Counted from the stretch's first letter, positions 9,859-20,917 are shown. The stretch is DNA of 64,000 bases from Serratia sp. DD3 (GCF_000496755.2 NZ_AYKS02000067.1:62001-126000); one strand, 5' to 3'. Numbers and translations: made by a program. The notes: a model not told the origin generated them from the letters alone.

Positions 9859-11544
9859 ATGTTCGAATTTAACCAGGTCTTGCTGCTACTACAGCAGATG
9901 TGCGTCTATCTTGTCATTGCCTATTTACTGAGCAAGACGCGACTCTTTATTCCATTGACGCAGGTGACTATTCGTCTGCCACACAAACTGTTGTGTTACG
10001 TTATTTTCTCTGTGTTCTGCATTATGGGTACCTATTTTGGTCTGCATATTCAGGACTCAATTGCTAATACCCGTGCTATTGGTGCCGTCTTTGGCGGGCT
10101 GCTGGGGGGGCCTTCTGTTGGCTTTCTGGTCGGCCTGACCGGCGGTTTACACCGTTATACACTGGGGGGAATGACGGATGTTGCTTGTGCCATATCCACA
10201 GTAGCAGAAGGATTGGTCGGTGGCGTGGTGCATATTATTGCCATGCGGCGAGGGCGGATTGACTTGCTGTTTAATCCTTTGTTTGTCGCGGGGGTCGCAT
10301 TAGCGGCAGAAGTGTTACAAATGGCCATTATTTTGCTGGTCGCACGCCCTTTCCCGGAAGCGCTACGGTTGGTAGAGCATATCGCTTTGCCGATGATAAT
10401 TGCCAATACGGTGGGTGCTGCCATGTTTATGCAGATCTTGCTGGATAGACGGGCAATGTTCGAGAAATATACCAGTGCATTCTCCTCCAAGGCACTGAAA
10501 ATTGCTGAACGTACTGAAGGTATTTTGCGTCAGGGATTTGATCAAGAAAACAGTATGAAGGTAGCGCGGGTGATTTACCAGGAGCTGGGTATCGGCGCTG
10601 TAGCCATCACCGATCGTGATAAGTTGTTGGCCTTTATCGGCATGGGAGCCGATCATCACCTGCCGGGTACCCCTATCTCTTCCGTTCATTCTCAGCGTGC
10701 CATTGATAATAACGAAGTGGTTTACGCGGATGGCAATGAACTCTCTTTCTGCTGTTCAATTAACTCCAACTGTAAATTAGGTTCAACCTTGGTGATCCCT
10801 ATGCGGGGTGAGAATCAGCGAGTGATTGGGACTATCAAGCTCTATGAGCCCAAAACCAAACTATTCAGTACCATTAATCGTACCCTTGGCGAAGGGATTG
10901 CCAGCTTGCTGTCGGCGCAAATCATGGCCGGACAATATGAGCGTCATAAACAGCTATTGGCGCAGTCAGAGATCAAACTGCTCCATGCCCAAGTTAACCC
11001 ACATTTCCTGTTTAATGCCTTGAATACCCTGGTGGCGGTGATTCGCCGTGATGGTGAGAAGGCTTGTGAATTGGTTCAGTATCTCTCCACTTTTTTTCGC
11101 AAAAATCTGAAGCGCTCAGATGATGAAGTCACATTGGCTGATGAAATTGAACACGTGAACGCTTATCTGCAGATTGAAAAGGCCCGTTTTGCTGAACGGT
11201 TGGAGATCAAAGTTTCATTGCCTGAAGAGTTATTGGCGGCGAAGTTGCCGGCTTTCTCACTGCAGCCGATTGTAGAAAATGCGATTAAGCATGGGACATC
11301 ACATCTGTTGGGGGTAGGGCGTATTGATATCGGTGCCCGGCAGGAGGAGGAACACTTGCTGTTGCAGGTGACGGATAATGCGGGATTGTTCGGTAAACCC
11401 ACCGCAGGTAGCGGACTGGGAATGAATCTGGTCGATCGGCGTATCCGTGTCCGTTATGGCGAGGGTTACGGTATACAGGTTTCTTGTGAGCCTGAAATGT
11501 TTACCTGTATTACCCTGCATGTGCCATTGGCGAGGTTGGCCTGA
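9859..11544 (+). CDS. btsS: BtsS, LytS-type sensor histidine kinase for pyruvate
   Basis: 561 residues, identical in length to E. coli BtsS (YehU) and similar throughout. An N-terminal 5TMR-LYT membrane domain (about 1-200) contains [19 protein letters not shown] and [17 protein letters not shown]-like domain (about 215-350) and a LytS-type kinase domain follow, with the phospho-acceptor His in [14 protein letters not shown] near residue 380 and the ATP-binding N-box [12 protein letters not shown]. coli BtsSR senses extracellular pyruvate and activates the transporter gene btsT, which is not in this window. The stop overlaps the btsR start by one base. Confidence 0.93.
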   Translation: MFEFNQVLLLLQQMCVYLVIAYLLSKTRLFIPLTQVTIRLPHKLLCYVIFSVFCIMGTYFGLHIQDSIANTRAIGAVFGGLLGGPSVGFLVGLTGGLHRYTLGGMTDVACAISTVAEGLVGGVVHIIAMRRGRIDLLFNPLFVAGVALAAEVLQMAIILLVARPFPEALRLVEHIALPMIIANTVGAAMFMQILLDRRAMFEKYTSAFSSKALKIAERTEGILRQGFDQENSMKVARVIYQELGIGAVAITDRDKLLAFIGMGADHHLPGTPISSVHSQRAIDNNEVVYADGNELSFCCSINSNCKLGSTLVIPMRGENQRVIGTIKLYEPKTKLFSTINRTLGEGIASLLSAQIMAGQYERHKQLLAQSEIKLLHAQVNPHFLFNALNTLVAVIRRDGEKACELVQYLSTFFRKNLKRSDDEVTLADEIEHVNAYLQIEKARFAERLEIKVSLPEELLAAKLPAFSLQPIVENAIKHGTSHLLGVGRIDIGARQEEEHLLLQVTDNAGLFGKPTAGSGLGMNLVDRRIRVRYGEGYGIQVSCEPEMFTCITLHVPLARLA

Positions 11545-12278
11545 TGTTGCGAGTATTGATTGTTGATGATGAGCCCTCTGCGCGTGATAACCTGCGTCAT
11601 CTATTGGAAGCGGAGGAGGGGGTCACCGTTATTGGTGAGTGTGCCAATGCGATTGAAGCGATTAGCCAAATCCACCGTTTGCAACCGGATGTGGTATTTC
11701 TCGATATCCAAATGCCTCGAATCAGCGGCTTGGAAATGGTGGGTATGCTTGACCCCAATCGTATGCCCTATATCGTGTTTTTGACGGCTTATGATGAATA
11801 TGCACTGCGGGCCTTTGAAGAGCATGCGTTCGATTACTTACTGAAACCTGCTGAGCCTCAACGGTTGAATAAAACACTGCAGCGTTTACATCAACGCCGT
11901 GCTCCGCAGGATATTGAAGCGCTGGAAGAGAGCGCCGGTTATCTGAAATACATTCCCTGTACCGGCCACAGCCGGATTTATTTGTTGCGCTTCGACGAGG
12001 TAATTGCCATTCGCTCCCGCTCAACGGGGGTGTATGTGGTGCGTAATGATGGTATGGAGTGCTTCACTGAACTGACATTGCGCACCTTGGAAAATCGCAC
12101 GCCGTTGGTACGTTGCCATCGGCAATATCTGGTCAATCTTGAGCAGGTTAAAGAGATCCGTTTTGAAGAGAGTGGCGCGGCAGAAATGATTATGTCGGTG
12201 GGGGAACCCATACCCGTTAGCCGTCGTTATCTGAAATCGCTGAAAGAAGAGTTGGGTATCGTTTCTAAATTGAGATAA
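11544..12278 (+). CDS. btsR: BtsR, LytTR-family response regulator
   Basis: Partner of BtsS. 244 residues: a receiver domain (1-120) with acidic pocket DDE at 8-10, phospho-acceptor Asp54 in FLDIQMPR and Lys in LLKPAEP, then a LytTR DNA-binding domain (about 135-240) containing [10 protein letters not shown] and [10 protein letters not shown]. pabA starts only 2 bp after the stop, so btsS-btsR-pabA may form one transcript. In E. coli btsSR is at a different locus. Confidence 0.94.
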   Translation: MLRVLIVDDEPSARDNLRHLLEAEEGVTVIGECANAIEAISQIHRLQPDVVFLDIQMPRISGLEMVGMLDPNRMPYIVFLTAYDEYALRAFEEHAFDYLLKPAEPQRLNKTLQRLHQRRAPQDIEALEESAGYLKYIPCTGHSRIYLLRFDEVIAIRSRSTGVYVVRNDGMECFTELTLRTLENRTPLVRCHRQYLVNLEQVKEIRFEESGAAEMIMSVGEPIPVSRRYLKSLKEELGIVSKLR

Positions 12279-12280
12279 CT

Positions 12281-12856
12281 ATGGTTCTGCTGATCGATAA
12301 CTATGATTCTTTTACTTATAACCTTTATCAGTATTTCTGCGAGCTGGGAGCAGAAGTGCGGGTTAAGCGTAATGATGCACTGCAACTGGCCGATATTGAG
12401 CAGTTGGCTCCGCAGCATTTGGTGATCTCCCCCGGCCCCTGTACGCCGAATGAGGCGGGTGTTTCATTGGCGGCTATCCGCCATTTTGCCGGTAAATTAC
12501 CTATCCTCGGAGTTTGCCTGGGGCATCAGGCGATCGGTCAGGCGTTTGGTGCTGATGTGGTGCGTGCGCGGGCGGTGATGCATGGTAAAACGTCGGCTAT
12601 TCGCCATACTGGGCAGGGCGTTTTTAAGGGACTGAATAATCCGTTGACGGTTACCCGTTATCATTCGTTGATATTGGATGCCGCCACATTGCCAGATTGT
12701 TTTGAGGTGACCGCCTGGAGTGAACGTGATGGTGAGCGTGATGAAATTATGGGTATCCGCCATCGCACGTTGGCTCTGGAAGGGGTGCAATTTCATCCAG
12801 AGAGCATTCTGAGCGAACAGGGGCATCAACTGTTGGATAATTTCCTTAAAATTTAA
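12281..12856 (+). CDS. pabA: Aminodeoxychorismate synthase component 2 (glutamine amidotransferase)
   Basis: Supplies ammonia from glutamine to PabB to make 4-amino-4-deoxychorismate for folate. 191 residues. Triad-type class I amidotransferase: nucleophile Cys79 in [14 protein letters not shown] and the His/Glu pair in VQFHPESIL near 168-170; oxyanion segment [11 protein letters not shown] at 50-60. An anthranilate synthase TrpG/D assignment is possible in principle, but the stand-alone form next to argD is pabA. It starts 2 bp after btsR. Confidence 0.95.
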   Translation: MVLLIDNYDSFTYNLYQYFCELGAEVRVKRNDALQLADIEQLAPQHLVISPGPCTPNEAGVSLAAIRHFAGKLPILGVCLGHQAIGQAFGADVVRARAVMHGKTSAIRHTGQGVFKGLNNPLTVTRYHSLILDAATLPDCFEVTAWSERDGERDEIMGIRHRTLALEGVQFHPESILSEQGHQLLDNFLKI

Positions 12857-12893
12857 GTTTGCTCTCGCTTGGTTTTTTATGCATATTTTGTGA

Positions 12894-14159
<1,266 letters not shown>

Positions 14160-14253
14160 TCGTCAAGACAAGTCGGCCGAGAACAAGAAGATGGCGGTAG
14201 ACTGGTCTAACAAGGCGGTGAATGTGCTTGGAACCTCAATTCCAACTTAATTC

Positions 14254-14319
14254 GATGATGCGACATGTTCTTCTCTTTGGAATACTTCACCAAAGTTGGG
14301 GGTAACATGACGCATCATT
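14254..14319 (+). repeat. Long imperfect inverted repeat upstream of the VOC gene
   Basis: GATGATGCGACATGTT (14254-14269) pairs with AACATGACGCATCATT (14304-14319) at 14 of 16 positions. Inside it CTTTGG (14275-14280) pairs with CCAAAG (14290-14295). No T-run follows. It could be a two-step operator, an mRNA hairpin or the remnant of a small inverted-repeat element between argD and the VOC gene. Confidence 0.55.
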
Positions 14320-14353
14320 GCTTTGATGAGTGATGGACAGACGAGGACATAAG

Positions 14354-14740
14354 ATGAAAATAGAATACCTGGACCATTTAGTCTTGACCGTTAACAGCGT
14401 CGAACGCAGTTGCGACTTTTACCATCAGGTTCTTGGTTTTGATATTGTCACCTTTCGGGGGAACCGCAAAGCGTTAGTCTTTGGGCAGCAAAAGATTAAC
14501 CTGCATCAGGTCGGTGAGGAGTTTCTCCCTAATGCAGGCCATCCGACGCCCGGATCCGCCGATTTGTGTTTTATCTGTGCGACACCTCTACGGCAAGTTG
14601 TTGAGGAGTTAGTTAAATTAGGGGTAACAATAGAACAAGGGCCGATAGAGAGGACGGGGGCTATCGGCTCAATTATGTCACTCTATATTAGGGACCCCGA
14701 CAATAATTTGATCGAAATTGCTAATCAAATACCCGTATAG
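14354..14740 (+). CDS. VOC-family (glyoxalase/bleomycin-resistance fold) protein, GLOD5-like
   Basis: 128 residues from the ATG at 14354, preceded by GAGG 8 bases upstream. The single VOC module carries YLDHLVLTV, FYHQVLGFDIVTF, KALVFGQQKINLHQVG, the conserved AGHPTPGSADLCF and YIRDPDNNLIEIAN. The pattern is that of the GLOD5-type subfamily. The His of LDHLV, the His of NLHQVG and the Glu of NLIEIAN are plausible metal ligands. The substrate is unknown. It is not part of the E. coli argD-crp neighbourhood and stands alone, convergent with yhfK. Confidence 0.85.
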   Translation: MKIEYLDHLVLTVNSVERSCDFYHQVLGFDIVTFRGNRKALVFGQQKINLHQVGEEFLPNAGHPTPGSADLCFICATPLRQVVEELVKLGVTIEQGPIERTGAIGSIMSLYIRDPDNNLIEIANQIPV

Positions 14741-14795
14741 ACACCGTGGCCTGACAAAGAGCTGTTAGCGGCTTTTTATCCAGAGTTTAGCCTAG

Positions 14796-16868
14796 TCACT
14801 TATCCCGTAGTTTCCGTTTTAGCCAGAGACCATGATGTGGGCGCTGGCGCCAAGCCAGCGAAGAGATGGTATGCATTAACGCCAAGTGGGAAAGAATACG
14901 CTGTAAGTGACGTTCCATTTCGCTAATGGGCATATTGGGTTGTAAAACCGGTGGGCGCATAACGCTGTTGCTGACGCTTGGGCCATCATATTCCAGCCGC
15001 TGCTGACAACTTTGCAGCGCGATTTCACAACTTTGCAGATACTCTTCCGCCAACTGGGGTGTCAGCATGTAATGTTCACGGGCCAGAATGGTCATGGCAT
15101 TGAGGTGTTCGACAATAAACTGACTGTGGGTGATCCACAAACGCATATCTGCCAGATAATTTGATTCAAAACCCGGCTCCTGCATTGCCTGATTGAGCGA
15201 AGTAAATAAGGCATTGTGTGACTGGTTTACCTGCATCCGCGCATAAGCCAGTTTGCTTGGGTTCGGCTCTTGTTCTTCCAGTAATAAACGTAATGCGGCC
15301 TGATCCTGTTCCAGCGCCTGGTGAGCGTTTTTGCGTAGTAGACCGCTTTGCCATTGTGGCCATAACCAGATCGTTCCACCAAAGACCAACACACAACCAA
15401 TCAAGGTATCAATCAGCCGAGGTATCAGTAAATGACTGCCGCTGAGATCCAGTATTTGCAAGGTATAGACGGCGGTAATGGTAAATCCGGTTACTGCCAG
15501 CCCATAGTTTTTACGCAAGAACAGATAAGCGGTTAGGGTGATCGCCAGCATAATGCTTAGCGTCACATATTCTGGTAACTGCAGTTGCAAAAGCCCTGCT
15601 GCAATCACCAGCCCAATCAGTGTGCCGAGGGCACGGTGCTGTATTCTTACTCGTGTAGCGTTATAACCGTTCTGGCTGACAAACATGATGGTCAGTAAGA
15701 TCCAATAGGGTTTTGGCAGATGCAACAGCAGGCCTAGGCTACTGCCTACAGCCAATATGACTCCCAGCCGGGCTGCATTGCGTAGTGCGTTGGATTTGAA
15801 CGATAAATAGCTTACCACTGCAGGCCAGAAGGGTAACCGTGACTGGTTGGCCATCAGGTCTCGGCGATAAAGAGGATGCTGTGTACGTAACAGGCGAGCA
15901 ATACGGCTGAAATGGTAGTAACAAAACTGGCCAACGGGATTATCAGCATGCCGTGTAGCCACTTTCTCCAGCGCGGCCAATTCGTGTTTCATGCTAAAAC
16001 GGCGAGAGTGCCGATGATAGAGGATATCTTCTGCGACAACGCGTAAACGTGCAGCGATTACTTGAGCATTACGACGAATGATCGCCTCAGCTTGGCTCTG
16101 CTCCACCAATTTTTGCACTTCTTCTGGCTGGTGGAGGCTGACGCTAATGTGTTCTTGCAGGTCGAGTGCCACTTGGAACGTTCGTTGCAGGCGTTTTTGT
16201 TCCATATTATTGGCGTGTGGCAGAAAGTTAATCTGCTGATATAGCAAACTGATCAGGTCCATCACTTGCTGTTGGCGTTGCAACAGTGGCGGTAGCGCGG
16301 TTTCAGGATCAGTATGTTGGGTCAGCAGCGAATATTTGGCTTCAAAATAATCAGCTAACTGTATATAGAGTTGGTTTAAAGATTCACGGATTGGCTGTTC
16401 TTTCCATAACTTAAACCAAAACCAAGTGAACAGGCCGTACCAGAGAGTGCCTACGGCATACAGTAGCGGGGCATACCAAATAGGTAGGCCATCCATGCTC
16501 AGAGAGAAAATGGCCGCAACCAGTGCTGCGGGCAGCAAGCGTGCATGTAGTGGGCTGATTTCCCCGCTGACACCCAGCAATAGCGCCATAGCAAGCATCA
16601 GTAAGGGTAATGGGATATGCCACAACAGCGCCTGTTGCAACAAAACACAGCTGAGAGCGAACAGTGCCCCGCCGATTATCAGGCGCTTGAAAAAGCGCTT
16701 ATGAGGGGTATCCAGCCCGGCGATATTGCAACAGACAGGCACTAACGAGAACAACAGCCCCTGTTGCAGGTGGCCCAGCAGTAAACCCACAACGACAGGC
16801 AGGCACAACACCAACGTTTGTCGCAGGGCATAGTTCACTTCTGGATGGTAGATCAGGCGGCGCCACAT
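14796..16868 (-). CDS. yhfK: YhfK, FUSC-family inner-membrane protein
   Basis: A large membrane protein of the FUSC/aromatic-efflux type; function unproven. Two hydrophobic blocks (about the first 140 residues and residues 365-490) each hold several membrane helices, separated by a soluble His/Gln-rich helical part (EEVQKLVEQSQAEA). The C-terminus ends QRPHHGLWLKRKLRDK. Start 16868 (MWRRLIYHPEVNY) matches the E. coli N-terminus; an in-frame ATG at 16901 would add 11 residues but lies in the loop of the crp hairpin. It is directly downstream of crp on the same strand. Confidence 0.9.
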   Translation of the reverse strand: MWRRLIYHPEVNYALRQTLVLCLPVVVGLLLGHLQQGLLFSLVPVCCNIAGLDTPHKRFFKRLIIGGALFALSCVLLQQALLWHIPLPLLMLAMALLLGVSGEISPLHARLLPAALVAAIFSLSMDGLPIWYAPLLYAVGTLWYGLFTWFWFKLWKEQPIRESLNQLYIQLADYFEAKYSLLTQHTDPETALPPLLQRQQQVMDLISLLYQQINFLPHANNMEQKRLQRTFQVALDLQEHISVSLHQPEEVQKLVEQSQAEAIIRRNAQVIAARLRVVAEDILYHRHSRRFSMKHELAALEKVATRHADNPVGQFCYYHFSRIARLLRTQHPLYRRDLMANQSRLPFWPAVVSYLSFKSNALRNAARLGVILAVGSSLGLLLHLPKPYWILLTIMFVSQNGYNATRVRIQHRALGTLIGLVIAAGLLQLQLPEYVTLSIMLAITLTAYLFLRKNYGLAVTGFTITAVYTLQILDLSGSHLLIPRLIDTLIGCVLVFGGTIWLWPQWQSGLLRKNAHQALEQDQAALRLLLEEQEPNPSKLAYARMQVNQSHNALFTSLNQAMQEPGFESNYLADMRLWITHSQFIVEHLNAMTILAREHYMLTPQLAEEYLQSCEIALQSCQQRLEYDGPSVSNSVMRPPVLQPNMPISEMERHLQRILSHLALMHTISSLAWRQRPHHGLWLKRKLRDK

Positions 16869-16891
16869 GTTTTGCTGTTCAGCAGACAAAG

Positions 16892-16913
16892 AACGGCGCA
16901 TTGCAGCGCCGTT
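16892..16913 (-). terminator. Hairpin after crp, overlapping the yhfK 5' end
   Basis: AACGGCGC (16892-16899) and GCGCCGTT (16906-16913) form a perfect 8-bp G+C-rich stem with a 6-base loop, 10 bp past the crp stop. On the minus strand CTTTG follows, a weak T tract. It could be a partial terminator limiting read-through into yhfK. The alternative yhfK ATG (16899-16901) lies in its loop. Confidence 0.6.
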
Positions 16914-16923
16914 TCTTTAATGA

Positions 16924-17556
16924 TTAACGGGTACCGTACACGACAATGGTTTTGCCATGAGCGGAAATCAAATTTTGATCTTCAAGCATTTTCAAAATGC
17001 GGCCAACAGTTTCACGTGAACAACCGACGATCTGACCAATTTCCTGGCGGGTAATTTTGATTTGCATACCATCCGGGTGAGTCATCGCATCAGGCTGTTT
17101 TGCCAGGTTCAGCAAGGTTTGTGCGATACGGCCAGTCACATCAAGAAAAGCGAGGTTACCTACCTTCTCTGAGGTGACTTGCAGGCGACTTGCCATTTGT
17201 GCAGATAGGCGCATCAGAATATCCGGGTTAACCTGAATGAGCTGGCGAAATTTCTTATAGGAAATTTCAGCTACTTCACAGGCACTTTTCGCCCTTACCC
17301 AGGCACTTCGTTCCTGGCCTTCTTCAAATAATCCAAGCTCGCCGATGAAATCCCCCTGATTTAGGTAGGAGAGGATCATCTCTTTGCCTTCTTCATCCTT
17401 AATCAACACCGCGACGGAACCTTTGACGATGTAGTAAAGAGTTTCCGCTTTTTCACCTTGGTGAATCAGCGTACTCTTTGATGGATATTTGTGGATGTGG
17501 CAATGAGACAGGAACCATTCAAGAGTCGGGTCTGTTTGCGGTTTGCCGAGAACCAT
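16924..17556 (-). CDS. crp: cAMP receptor protein (CRP/CAP)
   Basis: Global transcription regulator activated by cAMP. The 210 residues are near-identical to E. coli CRP: a cyclic-nucleotide domain with phosphate-binding cassette [15 protein letters not shown] (Glu and Arg-Ser contacts for cAMP), dimer helix, and HTH with recognition helix [12 protein letters not shown] near 180-191. It ends [11 protein letters not shown]. An ERIC-like repeat at 17672-17748 sits 116-192 bp upstream of the start, where the E. coli crp leader and promoter would be. yhfK follows. Confidence 0.98.
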   Translation of the reverse strand: MVLGKPQTDPTLEWFLSHCHIHKYPSKSTLIHQGEKAETLYYIVKGSVAVLIKDEEGKEMILSYLNQGDFIGELGLFEEGQERSAWVRAKSACEVAEISYKKFRQLIQVNPDILMRLSAQMASRLQVTSEKVGNLAFLDVTGRIAQTLLNLAKQPDAMTHPDGMQIKITRQEIGQIVGCSRETVGRILKMLEDQNLISAHGKTIVVYGTR

Positions 17557-17999
17557 GCGCTATTATCCTCTGTTGTTATCGCTGCCTTGTATCACAGGGG
17601 TCAGAGTTCCCTGTAAAACGTGCTTATAGCCTGATGTTTTAGTTGTGGCTATCAACAGGTTTTGAGGTGAGGTATATCCCCGTTGTCACTCAAGCCGTAG
17701 TTGACTCGTTCGTTTGTCGCCTACCGGCAGTTTGAACGAATCTGGGTAAAAAAATCACTTATACACTAACATATTAACTCGTATTAAGTGCTGCAAGCTA
17801 GGTTCCATTAACTCACCAATGATCTTAGGATATATCCCTGAAATTGATGCCATGAAAAAAGTATTGCAGCTGTGTTTGTAGCACAGAGTGAGGCGGGTGT
17901 CTTGTGTTGTCTCGTTTCAGCATGATTAGTGTCAGGTTTCGTTGCCAGTTTCTCTATGAAAGCGTACGTTGATTTTAAAAAATAATCGGAGTGAACAAT
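17557..17999. other. Divergent crp-yhfA regulatory interval
   Basis: 443 bp between two divergent genes; it must hold both promoters. It contains an ERIC-like repeat at 17672-17748 and A+T-rich DNA around 17750-17790. No clear CRP-box dyad of the TGTGA-N6-TCACA form could be assigned. Confidence 0.5.
17672..17748 (+). repeat. Shortened ERIC element in the crp upstream region
   Basis: It runs GTATATCCCC, TCAAGC, TTCGTTTG, CGCCTACC and TTTGAA to TGGGTA. These are both ends of the ERIC family with the central hairpin missing, about 77 bp in all. Confidence 0.6.
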
Positions 18000-18407
18000 A
18001 TGCAGGCAAGAGTGAAGTGGGTAGAAGGGCTGACATTTTTGGGGGAGTCTGCTTCCGGCCATCAGATTTTGATGGATGGTAATGCGGGTGATAAGGCCCC
18101 AAGCCCAATGGAAATTGTGTTGATGTCTGTGGGGGGCTGCAGCGCTATCGATGTGGTGTCGATCTTGCAAAAAGGCCGCAATGATGTGCGCGATTGTGAG
18201 GTGAAACTGACTTCAGAACGCCGTGAAGAGGCACCTCGACTGTTTACCCACATCAATCTGCATTTTATTGTCACCGGAAAAGGGCTAACCGAAAAGGTGG
18301 TGGAACGTGCGGTAGACCTTTCTGCCGAAAAATATTGCTCCGTTTCCCTGATGCTGGGCAAAGCGGCCACTATTACCCACAGTTTTGAAATCCATGAAGT
18401 TGATTGA
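18000..18407 (+). CDS. yhfA: YhfA, OsmC-family protein
   Basis: 135 residues (E. coli YhfA 134) from the ATG at 18000, with GGAG upstream at 17988-17991; the GTG at 17991 overlaps that site. The OsmC/Ohr fold carries GGCSAIDVVSILQKGR, whose Cys is the usual reactive cysteine position, and ERREEAPRLFTHINLHF, then AEKYCSVSLML with the second Cys. Related OsmC proteins reduce organic peroxides, but YhfA has no established substrate. It is divergent from crp. Confidence 0.93.
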   Translation: MQARVKWVEGLTFLGESASGHQILMDGNAGDKAPSPMEIVLMSVGGCSAIDVVSILQKGRNDVRDCEVKLTSERREEAPRLFTHINLHFIVTGKGLTEKVVERAVDLSAEKYCSVSLMLGKAATITHSFEIHEVD

Positions 18408-18447
18408 GCACTACTCTGTGTCATGTTGACACGGAATAACGCTAAGC

Positions 18448-18480
18448 ATCGCCGTGCCGTTTTGGGCTGCGGCGATTTTT
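18448..18480 (+). terminator. Terminator after yhfA
   Basis: ATCGCCG (18448-18454) and CGGCGAT (18470-18476) pair perfectly and are followed by TTTT. It lies about 40 bp past the yhfA stop. Confidence 0.7.
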
Positions 18481-18597
18481 GTGCAAACGTTGTGTCTGCA
18501 GCAGACTGTCGAGAGGGCGTGTCACCCGCCTGGATTGCAGATGAAACGGAGTATCACAGGCGTGAGATTAATCGCCTCCCACCTACATGATTCGATA

Positions 18598-19467
18598 TTA
18601 TTCGATTTTCTTGCCTTCCAGTAGTCGTTGCACCAGTGGCGTCATAATCAGCTCCATTGCCAGCCCCATTTTACCACCAGGTACCACCAACGTATTGATA
18701 TGTGAAATAAATGACCCTTGCAACATGGCTAGAAGATAGGGGAAATCGATCTGTTCCAAGCCACGGAAATGGATCACCACCAGGCTTTCATCCAGCGAGG
18801 GGATCGCTTTGGCCGCAAAGGGATTGGACGTATCTACGGTGGGAACCCGCTGGAAATTGATATGGGTTCGTGAAAATTGTGGCGTGATGTAGTTGATATA
18901 ATCTTCCATTGAACGGACCACAGAATCCATCACGGCTTCACGGGAGTGACCGCGTTCGCCAGTATCGCGAACTAACTTTTGCATCCACTCCAGGTTAACG
19001 ATGGGGACGACCCCCACCAGCAGGTCAACATGCTTGGCTACGTCGATTTGATGGGTCACCACGCCACCATGCAATCCTTCGTAAAACAGGACATCGGTTG
19101 GTGATGGCAAGGGTTCCCAAGGGGTAAAGGTACCCGGTACCTGGTTGTAAGGGACGGCTTCATCATAGGTGTGCAGGTATTTACGTGACTGCCCAGTGCC
19201 ATTTTTACCGTATTGGATAAAGCTCTGCTCCAGTAGGTTAAAGTCATTAGCCTCTGGGCCGAGATAGCTGATATGACGACCAAGATCGCGTGCTTTACGG
19301 ATTTCCGCATCCATTTCAGGTCGGGTATAGCGGTGAAAACTGTCCCCCTCCAGTTGCGCTGCACTGATTTTCAACTGTTGAAAAATTTTGCGAAACGCCA
19401 GACTGGTGGTAGTGGTACCCGCGCCACTGGAGCCGGTCACTGCGATAATGGGGTGTTTGGCAGACAT
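18598..19467 (-). CDS. prkB: PrkB, phosphoribulokinase-family protein
   Basis: 289 residues, as in E. coli PrkB. Walker A GSSGAGTTTT near residues 12-21, the FYEGLHGG segment near 128, and a P-loop kinase fold throughout. The family is homologous to Calvin-cycle phosphoribulokinase, but no RuBisCO is expected in this organism and the true substrate is unknown. It lies in the yheT-yheU-prkB group on the minus strand, beside yhfA. Confidence 0.92.
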   Translation of the reverse strand: MSAKHPIIAVTGSSGAGTTTTSLAFRKIFQQLKISAAQLEGDSFHRYTRPEMDAEIRKARDLGRHISYLGPEANDFNLLEQSFIQYGKNGTGQSRKYLHTYDEAVPYNQVPGTFTPWEPLPSPTDVLFYEGLHGGVVTHQIDVAKHVDLLVGVVPIVNLEWMQKLVRDTGERGHSREAVMDSVVRSMEDYINYITPQFSRTHINFQRVPTVDTSNPFAAKAIPSLDESLVVIHFRGLEQIDFPYLLAMLQGSFISHINTLVVPGGKMGLAMELIMTPLVQRLLEGKKIE

Positions 19468-19559
19468 GGTGTTTTGTCACTCCGTATTAACTGCATAGGC
19501 GTTGTTCAACGATAATCCATTGTTACCTGATTTTTTTGGTCAATCATAGGCTGGCGTGA

Positions 19560-19793
19560 CTAAATATTCTCTTGCTCAGTGGGGATCTGACCACTCGGCA
19601 TGATATTGATAGTTTCATGTAATTCCGACCATATCAGTACCACTTCGCCATTTTTCAGTTGACGGACCACATCATGCACTTTTTGTTCCAGTGACCGTTC
19701 GTGCTCGCCATAATCGGTGCCTTCTCGCAGGACGAAGGATTCGATCAAGTTATTCAGGGTTTCTGGTGCAATATCTCGCCAGGGGATAATCAT
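19560..19793 (-). CDS. yheU: YheU, UPF0270 family
   Basis: A small conserved protein of unknown function, 77 residues from the ATG at 19793. The core [18 protein letters not shown] and [15 protein letters not shown] is the family signature. The start was chosen because it gives the E. coli-like [13 protein letters not shown] and overlaps the yheT stop by four bases (ATGA), indicating translational coupling. An upstream start at 19847 would add 18 unrelated residues. Confidence 0.9.
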   Translation of the reverse strand: MIIPWRDIAPETLNNLIESFVLREGTDYGEHERSLEQKVHDVVRQLKNGEVVLIWSELHETINIMPSGQIPTEQENI

Positions 19794-20770
19794 TTGCCTA
19801 ATTCCAAAAAAGGAGTGAGCCAGGTTGGAATTCGCTGTTCCAGCCACATTTGCGGTTTTCTAAAGTTACCGCTGACAAAGCCTAGGTGACCCCCATATTC
19901 CGTCAACTGATATTCGATATTAGGTGGTAAGTGAGCAAGGTCAGGGATCACTTTATCGGTCATAAAAGGATCGTCTTTGGCATGAATAATCAATAACGGC
20001 AGGGTGACCTTTGGCAATAACGGTAATGCGCTGCAGCGCCGATAGTAATCAATGGCATTAGTAAAACCGTAAATGCGCGAGGTAATCACTTCATCAAATT
20101 CACGGATACGCCGCAGTTTACTTAACTGTGCCAGATTCAGTGGTAAGGTACCGGGATAATGCAGGAGTTTACGCGTAGCATTCTGTTTTAACTGGTCCAG
20201 CAGATAGTGTTGATATACACGCGAAAATCCTTGTTCCATGCGAATAGCACAAGGTTCCAGCATCAGTGGGGCAGAAATAACCACTGCAGCTTGTAACAGG
20301 CTGCTGTCTCCCTGTTGTGCCAGATAGTAAGCCAACATATTGCCACCAAGGGAAAACCCGACCGCAGCCGTCGGGACTTCGCCAAAATTGTTGCTTAACC
20401 ACTGTAGGAAAAAACGGGCATCTTCCGTTTCACCTGAATGATAGAGGCGTGGTTTGCGATTGGGTACGCCACTGCAGCCACGGAAATGCATCACGACACC
20501 CAGCCAACCTTTGTTGCGGCAGGCATTGAGTTGTCCATGGGCGTAAGGGCTGTAAAAACTCCCCTCCAACCCATGGAATAACACCACACGCGGTTTTTCC
20601 CGCGCCAGTTGTGGGTCTTCACTCCAAGCCAGATCGACAAAATCACCATCGGGCAATGCCAGCCGTTGCCAGTGGGGTTGCAGCAGTACGCGGCGACGAA
20701 CCAGCCGCGGTAACAGCGTTTGCAAATGTGGATTGCTGGCCCCTATCAGAGGGCGAAAGGATTCATGCAT
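19790..20770 (-). CDS. yheT: YheT, alpha/beta-hydrolase (AB-hydrolase YheT family)
   Basis: 326 residues of the hydrolase family that includes eukaryotic ABHD1/3. [15 protein letters not shown] is the oxyanion region near 65-80, [13 protein letters not shown] is the nucleophile elbow (Ser of GFSLGG near 146), the acid lies in AKDDPFM, and the His in EYGGHLGFV near 296. Esterase activity is plausible; the physiological substrate is unknown. It is coupled to yheU and divergent from the LysE-type gene. Confidence 0.92.
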   Translation of the reverse strand: MHESFRPLIGASNPHLQTLLPRLVRRRVLLQPHWQRLALPDGDFVDLAWSEDPQLAREKPRVVLFHGLEGSFYSPYAHGQLNACRNKGWLGVVMHFRGCSGVPNRKPRLYHSGETEDARFFLQWLSNNFGEVPTAAVGFSLGGNMLAYYLAQQGDSSLLQAAVVISAPLMLEPCAIRMEQGFSRVYQHYLLDQLKQNATRKLLHYPGTLPLNLAQLSKLRRIREFDEVITSRIYGFTNAIDYYRRCSALPLLPKVTLPLLIIHAKDDPFMTDKVIPDLAHLPPNIEYQLTEYGGHLGFVSGNFRKPQMWLEQRIPTWLTPFLELGK

Positions 20771-20917
20771 AGTGAATAAAAATCGCGTTGGTGGCTATTG
20801 TGTGATTAATTCCGCACTGTTAGTTTCAATACCCTGACATCTGCGCCTGACAAGCAGTAGCCTTGTTGTCTCTAATCATACGGCAAAAAAAGCATTTGGG
20901 TGAGGAGTACCCACTTC

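Noticed and set aside
17869..17890. CRP-like dyad TGTG-n7-CACA upstream of yhfA
   Set aside because: Spacing between TGTG and CACA is 7, whereas the CRP consensus needs 8 with flanking A and T; not a credible site.
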